From assembly GCA_949299825.1 (NCBI GenBank), contig CASGBP010000028.1, positions 1 to 6,579 on the forward strand: 6,579 nt of DNA, given 5' to 3'. Shown in pieces: positions 1-6,579 of the stretch (the stretch's first letter is position 1; the number at the start of each line of letters is the position of its first letter). This DNA comes from an uncultured Mycoplasmataceae bacterium (GTDB taxonomy: Bacteria > Bacillota_I > Bacilli_A > Mycoplasmatales > Mycoplasmoidaceae). Below the pieces are notes generated by a model. That model ran no database searches. It worked only from the letters and a program-made list of their open reading frames with translations, and was not told the DNA's origin. Both the position numbers and the translations under genes were made by a program.

Positions 1-2514
1 ACCTCCAATTATTCCTGCAAATAAGATTAATGGAATAGCTACACAAAATGCTATTTTTGTTAAACTAAAACCTTCTGCTCTACATATCGCTATGATATCA
101 CTTAGTTTTTCAATGATGATATTAAGCATCATAAAAGATGTATATATCAACATAATAAAAAGAATAATAGATATTGCAAGAGCACCAACTATTATAATTT
201 GTTGAATCATTAAAGGTAAGTTAAATCTTAAACTAGATATGGCATTAATTGCATTTGGCGAGGAAATAGTCAATAGATTTGCATCATTAAATTCCTGATT
301 TATAAAGTTTTTAACATAATTACTAACCTGTTCATTGGATAAATTAGAATTTAATGATAAGTACAAGATATTATTTGTAGTATTGTTGTATTTTACAATG
401 GAATTAAACATATCCATTGTTGTATAAACTATTCCTTGTTTACTTGGATCAGGAATTGGAGACTGAATGGTTACAATTGGATAGCTATAATCTGGTGATA
501 TTCCTGAACCTATTATTAAGAATTCTTTGTCAAAAAAACTAATTTTATATTCACTAGGTACATTATTAATATAGGTTGAAAATTCATTAATGTTTAAATA
601 GTTAGTATCATAGTCACCATTAATGATATTTTCAAGTGAATAAACAGGGAATTCCTCAATTTCATTAGAATCATTTGTTTTTTTAACTCATTCAACCCCC
701 TTAGCAGGTAAAGTTTTTTTCTTATTTTTATCAAAATAGGAGTTGCTTAATAAAACTAGATTATTTGTTATTTGTATGTAGCTTAATGTAAAGTTAAAAT
801 TAATTGACGAAAAACCTCAATTTTCACCAATTGTAAATTTATAATTAAAACTATCTTTTTGATCAAAGGAAAACCAGTTGCCATATCTTAACATTCACTC
901 ATATCAGATTGGTAGGTTGTTAACTGCTTCTATAGTACTTACACTATCTAGACTATCTATTAAGTTTTGAGTAACTTGTTTAAAAGAACTTAGACTATTA
1001 CTATTCGTTCAAGTTAAAAGCAAAAATTGCATAAATTTTTTTAAGTCTTGAACTGTTAAATCTTCATCATTAGATAAAGTTTTAATAATATCATTATTTG
1101 ATTCATCATATGGTAAATCGATTCCTTCATCTACAATAATTTTATTAACATTACTACCTGTTTTTGGAACATATAAAAATTCATGATTATTTTCATTGGA
1201 TTGATAATAGTATTCATATTCTTCACTATAATTAATATTTTTTTCATTTAATCCCATTTCAAGTCTATTCATTATTCAATCATTCTTTTGACTTTTTCAT
1301 TCTGATGATAAAACATTTGCATATTGTCTAATATTGTTTTCAATATTTTCATTTTTTTTCGCTTTTTCACTAGCAGAAAGTTGTTGATATTCACTAAGAG
1401 TCATTCCTAGTAAATTAAATTCATCTAGAACTAATGGTTTCAACAATTTGTTATTAGGATCATTGGCTTCAAGATAGGTTCTAAATGCAATATCACTTGG
1501 ATTATTTTGATTAGATAATTTAAAACTAAAACTATATCCATCAACAATTTCAATGTATGGCACATTAGAATCAGTAGGAATTTCATTGAATGGTAATGAA
1601 TTTACATAATCATTTACCATTGTCATGGTTATTATTCTATCTTTTATAAGTTCAATATTATTTCCACCTACATAGGCACTAGTAGTTACTTCTATATCAT
1701 TCAAAGCTCGTTCTCTACCATTTGCATTAGTATATTTATCAGATATCAAGGTTTTAGGATTAGTACGGTTTAATTCAAGTGATGAAATATTAGGATCATT
1801 GAACACATCATCAGCACCATTTGTATTATCCTTAAAGGCTGTAAAGGCACTATTTATGGAAATGATATTTTCTATATTTCCATTATTTCAATAACCCATA
1901 ATTTTAAATTTATTAGTAAGTTCATCATATGAAAATAATATGTTTCTAGGATCAGATAATAATTGCGATCCATATGGATCATAAAAAGAAACACTATATC
2001 CATATTTTGCATTATCAGTTCTAAGAGCAAACTCTAATAAAGGGTTAGCTACATATCGCATGTTTCTGGCTGGAACATTTATGTATGCAGTATTGTTATT
2101 TGGGTTATTTGCAAAAGTTCTTTTTTGTTGATGTGTAATTAGATCAGCCCTAGTATTGGGGAAAATTCTTAAAAAATTAAATTTTTCTTGATCAGTTGTT
2201 AAATTAGATCAATCATCAACATTAATGCTATTCATATTTATTTTTGCAGTTTTAACAATTTCAGGTTGATAATTACTTTGTCCATCAAATTCAGGAATTA
2301 AATTACTTGTCTCAATCTTATCAAAACCAGATATAGCTAAAGTTGCCGCTTTACCATCACCATTAATGTTATTTAGAGATGTCGAAATAGAGGCCATCAC
2401 AGTAATACATGCAGCAACTAGAAAGGTAATAACAAAATAAGAAGCCCCCAATGTAATTAAAAATCAAGGCTTCTTAAGATACAATTTGAAGCATTGTTTT
2501 ATTAATTTAAACAT
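1..2514 (-). CDS. Large FtsX/MacB-type ABC transporter permease, N-terminal 838 residues (partial at left edge)
   Basis: The frame is open from ATG at 2514..2512 to base 1 when TGA is Trp (ten TGA codons, one TGG), with no TAA or TAG, so the gene continues outside the window. A basic start (MFKLIKQCFKLYLKK) precedes a membrane helix at about residues 17-38. Residues of about 40-765 are hydrophilic, rich in Asn, Ser and Tyr, and should lie outside the cell. A second helix follows at about 773-797, then a cytoplasmic loop with EKLSDIIAICRAEGFS (about 802-817) and the start of a third helix. Helix, then an E..I...RA.G.S loop, then helix is the usual entry into the FtsX permease core. Such permeases work with a separate ATPase, in export, lipoprotein handling or mechanotransmission; the ATPase is not in view. 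Mollicutes are known to carry very long permeases of this kind. The substrate is unknown. The start fits the promoter-like sequence just upstream and the basic residues before helix 1. Confidence 0.85.
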
Positions 2515-2521
2515 ATTATGT

Positions 2522-2550
2522 ATTATATAATTTAACTATAAATTAGTTAA
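2522..2550 (-). promoter_or_regulatory. Putative promoter of the large permease gene, near-leaderless
   Basis: Reading the minus strand, TTAACT (2550..2545) is followed after 17 bases by a perfect TATAAT (2527..2522). This matches the sigma-70/SigA layout, with four of six -35 positions. The -10 box ends only 7 bases before the ATG at 2514, so transcription would start at or beside the start codon and leave almost no leader. The region is very AT-rich, so chance matches are common; the spacing is the main support. Confidence 0.5.
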
Positions 2551-2551
2551 T

Positions 2552-2557
2552 TATATT
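2552..2557 (+). promoter_or_regulatory. Possible -10 element for folA
   Basis: TATATT lies 24 bases before the folA ATG in the 67-bp divergent gap, which would give a leader of about 18 bases. No convincing -35 box is seen at 16-18 bases upstream. Another TATAAT on this strand at 2526..2531 and TATAAA at 2537..2542 are alternatives, so the exact promoter is uncertain. folA is the first plus-strand gene here, and a promoter must lie in or near this gap unless transcription arises elsewhere. Confidence 0.25.
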
Positions 2558-2581
2558 AAATTTATTTAAATTTAAAACTAT

Positions 2582-3058
2582 ATGATTATTTTAGTATGAG
2601 CTGAAGATGATAAAAAAGGAATATCCAAAAACGGCAAGATTCCATGATACATTAAAGAAGATTTGGACTTGTTTAAACAAATCACTATGAACAATATAGT
2701 GGTTATGGGTTATAAAACATATAAAAGTATTGGTAAACCATTACCGAATCGCAAAAATATAATTCTTTCTAGAAATCATTTATCTGAATTAAATGAAAAT
2801 GTTTATTTTTATAATGACATAGAGTTACTTAAAAATAATTTTATGAATAAGAATTTGTATGTTATTGGTGGTAGGGAAATTTATATGCAATTTATTGATG
2901 TAGCAGATAGATTAATAATTTCTAAAATACCAGGTGATTATGAATGTGATTTATTTATGGATTTTGTAAATTATGATAATTTTCATTTTATTGGGCAAAA
3001 GGATCATGGAAAATTTATTGTAAAAATATATGATGCTAAAGAAAAAAAGAGTAACTAA
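2582..3058 (+). CDS. folA: Dihydrofolate reductase
   Basis: The 158-residue product is close to E. coli DHFR (159) and aligns with it almost without gaps in the first 64 residues. It reduces dihydrofolate to tetrahydrofolate with NADPH in the cytoplasm. Visible landmarks are the LVWAED start, GKIPW (18-22, with Trp22 coded by TGA), the catalytic acid Asp27 in KEDL, MGYKTYKSIG (42-51), PLPNRKNIILSRN (53-65) with Arg57 expected to hold the folate glutamate tail, the NADPH-binding VIGG (94-97) and GDYECDLF near the C terminus. The family glycine after the first Ile is Ser15 (GISKNG). The true start is ATG 2582; a later TTG at 2663 would lose Trp22 and Asp27. There is no Shine-Dalgarno sequence. 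No thymidylate synthase gene is adjacent. The next reading frame may overlap its last 29 bases. Confidence 0.95.
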
Positions 3059-3665
3059 ATATAGTGAACTAATTATGTTAAATTTAAAAAAATTTCTAAT
3101 GCTTTTTCCATTTATATTTACAGTTTCAATAGTTTCAATGATAAATGTTTTATTTACCAATAATCACCAGACATTATTAACAAATTATAAAACTGTTACT
3201 GTTGTTAAAAATAATTATTTAAATTTGATTGAAATTGAATCTGAATTAGCTAAAAAATTAATGACTATGAATGCTAATCAAGTAACTTATAATGACTTGA
3301 ATCAATTATTCAATCAAAATATTGAGTTAATATTAGAAAATCCTGTTTCTAACACAACAGTTAATATAGTTAAAATTAACTTTTATCCAGAACTTGGAAA
3401 AATTCACGCTTTAACAAATATCAATAATGTTAATACTGGAGATAACATTTTAGGAACAATGTATAATGTTGAATTTATAGTAGATGGTTTTAATATTTTG
3501 ATTGTTGGAAAAACAAACCTAGAATCATGAAAAATTATTTTAATTGTTTTGTCACAAACTATTATTTTTATTCTAATTTTAATAATTATTGTCTCTATAG
3601 CAAATTATAATAAAAAGTTTAAAAAAGATAGCTATGATGAATATGATGATGTTTTATTTAAGTAA
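3030..3665 (+). CDS. Two-helix membrane protein with an extracytoplasmic domain, unknown function
   Basis: This 211-residue product matches no family I recognise. It begins with a basic stretch (MMLKKKRVTKY), then a membrane helix at about residues 22-43, a polar domain at about 44-166 predicted to face outside, a second helix at about 168-192, and a charged tail (NKKFKKDSYDEYDDVLFK). Its one Trp (residue 167) is TGA. ATG 3030 overlaps the end of folA by 29 bases; ATG 3075 (MLNLKKF) is an alternative that would leave a 16-base gap and keep both helices. Neither has a Shine-Dalgarno sequence, so the start is unsettled. The stop lies 36 bases before the proposed start of the ABC exporter, in the same frame. 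Position and topology suggest an accessory part of that exporter, but this is inference from context only. Confidence 0.75.
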
Positions 3666-3689
3666 ATATATCAATTTTTAACAATAGTA

Positions 3690-3695
3690 TATAAT
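3690..3695 (+). promoter_or_regulatory. Possible -10 element before the ABC exporter gene
   Basis: A perfect TATAAT ends 6 bases before GTG 3702, the spacing expected for a leaderless transcript. No good -35 box is visible 16-18 bases upstream, and the sequence is AT-rich, so it may be chance. The gene could equally be read from the upstream transcript. Confidence 0.3.
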
Positions 3696-3701
3696 TTAAT
3701 T

Positions 3702-5420
3702 GTGCGTTCAGTTTTAATATTAATAAATAAATATTTTTGAAAAGGATTAACAGGACCATTATTTGCTTTTTTAGTCCCAATTATATTAGTACTTTTTATT
3801 GGTAGAATTATGGGACCTGCCTTTATTATTCCAGGCGCTTTTATGATACCTTTATTATCAATTTTGCTTATATTCATGCCACAATCAATTTTTGAATTTA
3901 GGAATTCATCTTTACTTAAAAGGATTGGTACAACGCCCGTCAAGCCATGAAAGTTTTTATTAGGTATATCAATATTTAACATTGCCATTACCATAGCTGC
4001 CCTAATTTTGATTTTTGTTTTTTGTTTTATTGTTTTTCTTGATCAATACAATACAAAAGAATATGTTCTTGGAATTAAAACTTATTATGAACTTGGGTTT
4101 TTAGATTTAATTAGACATGCTGATTGAGGAAGTTATATTTATTTCAATATACAAATTATTTTAATGTCTATTTTAATTGGTTTATTAATTTCTTCAATTG
4201 CAAGATCTACATTGTTTATTCAATGTGTTGGTATTTCATTAATGTTGTTATCATTATTTGTTGGACCATGTATTTTGCCAATAAGTTTAGTTGGTTCAGT
4301 CGAGGTAGTAAAATATTTAGGTTATCTAATACCATTAAAATATCCTATATCTGCTTCTATTGAGGCTTTTACATCAGGGTATTTAAACTCGATTGTGAAT
4401 ATTAATTCTTCAAATGTATGAGATGTCGATTCAGTATATCAAGTTTTTAATCTTATGTTTATTCGTGATATAGGTAATTTACAAAATATTTCATCTAATA
4501 GCATCGTAATAATTATTTTTGATAAAGTGGATAAAATATTAAATTTATGTATACCTTGATTATTCATGTTTATTTTTGCTTATTTTGTTTCAGCTATGTT
4601 TAGATGAAATAATAGAGGTAAAACTCAAATTAAGTGAAATATACTACTTGAACTATACAAGAAAATAAGAGAACAAAGTTTAAATTTTCAAAGAACAAAA
4701 GGAAATCCAAATTCAAAGAATATTTTAGAAGTTAAAAAAATTTCAAAGACATTTAAATCTAGAGAACCAAAAACAGTCCTAAATGAAATTAGTTTCAAAA
4801 TTAAAAGAGGAAAAAATATTGCTATCCTAGGTTCAAATGGAGCAGGTAAGACAGTTTTAACTGAATTAATAATTGGGGTTGATAGACCTGATAAAGGGGA
4901 AATTATTTATAACTTTGATTATGACAAATCATACAATGATGGAATAGGTATTCAATTTCAGGATTCTAATTATCCTGTAGGTATTACTTGTAAAGATATA
5001 GTTTCATTTTTTATCAAGGCTTATAAATTGGAAATAAGCGAAGAAGAGAAGATGAAAATGATTGATAAATTTGGAATCAAGGAATTTTATAATAAAAATA
5101 CTTCTAATTTATCTGGCGGACAAAAACAAAGACTAAATTTGTTTTTATCAATTATTCATAAACCTAAAATTGTTTTCCTAGATGAATTATCAACAGGATT
5201 AGATATTAAAATTAGAACTGAATTTAAAAAATTTATTAAGCAATATGCTAAAGAGAATAATATTACTTTGGTTATTGTCTCTCATGATATGGATGAAGTT
5301 GAATTTTTATGTGATGAAGTAATTGTTTTAAAATCAGGATCAATAGCTAATTCTGGTAATGTAAAAAATATTATTAAAAAATATGGTTCACTAGAAAAAT
5401 TCTTATATCAATATTTGTAA
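3702..5420 (+). CDS. ABC-2 type exporter, permease and ATPase fused in one chain
   Basis: One open frame of 572 residues with seven TGA Trp codons. The first 320 residues or so are an ABC-2-like permease with six predicted helices (about 19-37, 41-60, 86-114, then three more, the last around IPWLFMFIFAYFVSAMF). The loop EFRNSSLLKRIGTTPVKP (65-82) resembles the ABC-2 coupling region. From about residue 341 comes a complete nucleotide-binding domain: Walker A GSNGAGKT (377-384), Q-loop Gln420 in FQDSNYP, signature LSGGQ (470-474), Walker B IVFLDE (490-495, Glu495 catalytic), D-loop STGLD (497-501) and switch His528 in SHDMDEV. It should therefore hydrolyse ATP and work as a homodimer, or pair with another half-transporter. 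Substrate unknown. The start is GTG: there is no ATG before Met37, which would remove helix 1. Upstream non-ATG codons back to 3666 cannot be excluded. Most bacterial ABC-2 systems encode the two domains separately. Confidence 0.88.
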
Positions 5421-5429
5421 TATTAATTG

Positions 5430-5438
5430 TGATAAAAT
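5430..5438 (+). promoter_or_regulatory. Extended -10 promoter for the 99-residue membrane protein gene
   Basis: TGATAAAAT reads as an extended -10 (TG, one base, TAAAAT) and ends 7 bases before ATG 5446, again predicting a near-leaderless mRNA. The -35 region is poor, which is tolerated when the extended TG is present. It sits directly after the stop codon of the ABC gene, in a 25-base gap. Confidence 0.4.
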
Positions 5439-5445
5439 TACATAT

Positions 5446-5745
5446 ATGGATCAAAATAATAATTCACAATTTAAGGTTGATAATATAGTTAGTGATGACA
5501 ACAGAACTGACATTAAAAATGCTGATATTAATTCTAAACAATTAGATAGTAATAAAGGTAGAAAAAAAGAAAATGTAATCAATTGAAAGCATATGATAAT
5601 TTGAACAATATTTGGTCTAATTATTGGTGGTGGAGTTTATTGTATTACTAAAATTTTTAAACTTAAGGAATGATATTGATATTTAGTTTTTAGTCTTTTT
5701 CCACCAATTATAGGTGCTATTATTTATAAGTTTGCAAAAAAATAA
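5446..5745 (+). CDS. Small two-helix membrane protein, unknown function
   Basis: This frame is hidden under the standard code because four of its codons are TGA; with TGA as Trp it gives 99 residues from ATG 5446 to TAA 5743..5745. Residues 1-46 are polar and rich in Asn, Asp and Lys, without a signal peptide, so they probably stay in the cytoplasm. Two helices follow, at about 50-68 (with GLIIGGG) and about 77-95 (with FPPIIGAIIY), joined by a short turn rich in Lys and Trp (KLKEWYWY). The chain ends in KFAKK. I do not recognise the family. It begins 25 bases after the exporter and ends 56 bases before plsX; its own -10-like sequence suggests separate or additional transcription. It could be an exporter partner or an unrelated membrane protein. 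All four Trp codons being TGA, with no internal TAA or TAG, supports a real gene. Confidence 0.75.
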
Positions 5746-5780
5746 ATTTGTTTTGCTTAATTTAAGTACCAAAGTTAATA

Positions 5781-5786
5781 TATAAT
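5781..5786 (+). promoter_or_regulatory. Possible -10 element for plsX
   Basis: A perfect TATAAT lies 15 bases before ATG 5802, in the 56-base gap after the small membrane protein gene. Transcription starting 6-8 bases downstream would give a leader of about 8-10 bases. No -35 box near TTGACA is seen at 16-18 bases. Confidence 0.4.
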
Positions 5787-5801
5787 ACTAGTTATATAAA
5801 T

Positions 5802-6579
5802 ATGAAATTAGCTGTAGATATAATGGGCTTTGAAAATGATATTAAGGAAGCTATAGATGCATGTAATGATTTTGTGATAAGAAATAATGATGTAAGTATT
5901 ATTTTGGTTGGTGATAAGCAAAAAATTGAACATAACATAGTAAAAAAACTTTCTAATAAAATTTCAATAGAACATGCAAGTGAAATAATTGAACAAAATG
6001 ATCAAATAACAATATTAAGATCAAAAAAAGATACTTCAATGGCTAAAGCAATTAATCTAGTAAAAAATAAAAAAGCTGATGGAGTATTATCTGCTGGCAA
6101 CTCGGCAATTTATGTCTTTTTATGTTATCAAATTTTTGGATTAATTGATGGTATTAAGACATTGGGATTTATGCCTTATGTTCCAACTTTCAAAGGCAGT
6201 GGTTTTAATTTGTTAGATGTAGGAGCATCAATTAATTGTGATGAATATGATTTATATATGTTTGCAATTATGGCCAATATTTATACAAGGTGTAGAAAAA
6301 TAAATAATCCTAAAATTGCAGTTCTTAATATTGGTGAAGAATCTCATAAGGGTCACGAATATCATAGAAAAGTTTATAAAATGCTGAAATCTAATGAGAA
6401 GATAAATTTTAGTGGTTTCGTTGAATCAAAACAATTATTGGAGGGCAATATTGATGTTGTTATTTGTGATGGATATGCTGGCAACATTTGTTTAAAGACT
6501 TTAGAAGGTACATCAAAATCCATTTTTAAAGACATGTTAGCATACTATAAAAAACCTCATCATTGATTGTTATTTCCCT
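5802..6579 (+). CDS. plsX: Phosphate acyltransferase PlsX, first 259 residues (partial at right edge)
   Basis: PlsX converts acyl-ACP and phosphate to acyl-phosphate, the donor used by PlsY to acylate glycerol-3-phosphate in phospholipid synthesis; it is a cytoplasmic enzyme that associates with the membrane. The frame reads through TGA at 6564..6566 (Trp255) and stays open to the window end; family members are about 330 residues, so roughly 70 are missing. Matches to E. coli PlsX include VLSAGN (95-100, family SAGNTGA), LLDVGASINCD (137-147), FAIMAN, NPKIAVLNIGEE (169-180) followed by KG, DVVICDGYAGN (218-228), LKTLEG, and Trp255 with LLFP. Two usually strong motifs are altered: DxMGGD is DIMGFEND (6-13), and the IxRPAL segment is IKTLGF (118-123). 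ATG 5802 gives the expected LAVDIMG start. It lacks a Shine-Dalgarno sequence. Confidence 0.93.

Noticed and set aside
1009..2451. Several separate minus-strand genes or a pseudogene with many stops
   Set aside because: All pieces are in the same frame and are separated only by TGA. Reading TGA as Trp joins them into one gene with no TAA or TAG, so neither separate genes nor decay is needed.
2663..2665. TTG at 2663 as the folA start
   Set aside because: It would remove the first 27 residues, including Trp22 and the catalytic Asp27. ATG 2582 gives a full-length enzyme that aligns with E. coli DHFR.
2951..3160. Minus-strand open frame across the folA end and the next gene
   Set aside because: It overlaps two better-supported plus-strand genes, and its hydrophobic, low-complexity translation is what an AT-rich antisense frame gives.
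3671..3994. Minus-strand open frame of about 107 residues
   Set aside because: It lies opposite the start and first helices of the ABC exporter, has no recognisable family or start signal, and is explained as a shadow of the real plus-strand coding frame.
4124..4363. Second plus-strand open frame inside the exporter permease region
   Set aside because: It is shifted relative to the frame that carries the full permease-ATPase chain, and its Phe/Tyr/Asn-rich product resembles no protein.
5416..5442. Inverted repeat TGTAAT...ATTACA after the exporter stop, as a terminator
   Set aside because: The stem is only 6 bp and AT-rich with a 15-base loop, there is no following T run, and it overlaps the likely -10 of the next gene. 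Such repeats arise easily in this base composition.
5755..5768. Small palindrome around CTTAATTTAAG before plsX, as a terminator
   Set aside because: It has only 4-5 pairs with almost no loop and no T run, so a working intrinsic terminator is unlikely.

Overview
The window looks like chromosome from a mollicute (Mycoplasma/Ureaplasma relative). It is extremely AT-rich and tightly packed, and it only makes sense if TGA is read as tryptophan (translation table 4). I counted 26 in-frame Trp codons in the six genes; 25 are TGA and one is TGG (minus strand, 876..874). Under the standard code every gene is cut into pieces; under table 4 there are six continuous genes. No species can be named from the sequence alone.

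Layout. The left 2.5 kb is one minus-strand gene, cut by the left edge. It is the first 838 residues of a very large FtsX/MacB-type ABC transporter permease: one N-terminal membrane helix, an outside domain of about 730 residues, then the start of the FtsX permease core. A 67-bp divergent promoter region separates it from a plus-strand run of five genes. These are dihydrofolate reductase (folA), a 211-residue protein with two membrane segments and an outside domain, an ABC-2 exporter with permease and ATPase fused in one chain (TMD-NBD), a 99-residue protein with two membrane segments, and a divergent phosphate acyltransferase plsX cut by the right edge.

How the genes may work together. folA would supply tetrahydrofolate for one-carbon reactions. 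plsX would make acyl-phosphate, the first step of phosphatidic acid synthesis in bacteria that use PlsY. The exporter and the two flanking small membrane proteins form a plausible membrane module, but its substrate cannot be read from the sequence. No start codon has a Shine-Dalgarno sequence. Several starts have a -10-like hexamer ending only 6 to 15 bases upstream, which suggests leaderless or very short-leader mRNAs.

No RNA genes, insertion sequences, CRISPR arrays or convincing terminators were found. No gap between genes exceeds 70 bases. The points most worth a second look are the TMD-NBD fusion starting at a GTG, the two-helix partner just upstream in the same frame, the altered signature motifs of PlsX, and the very large outside domain of the FtsX-type permease.
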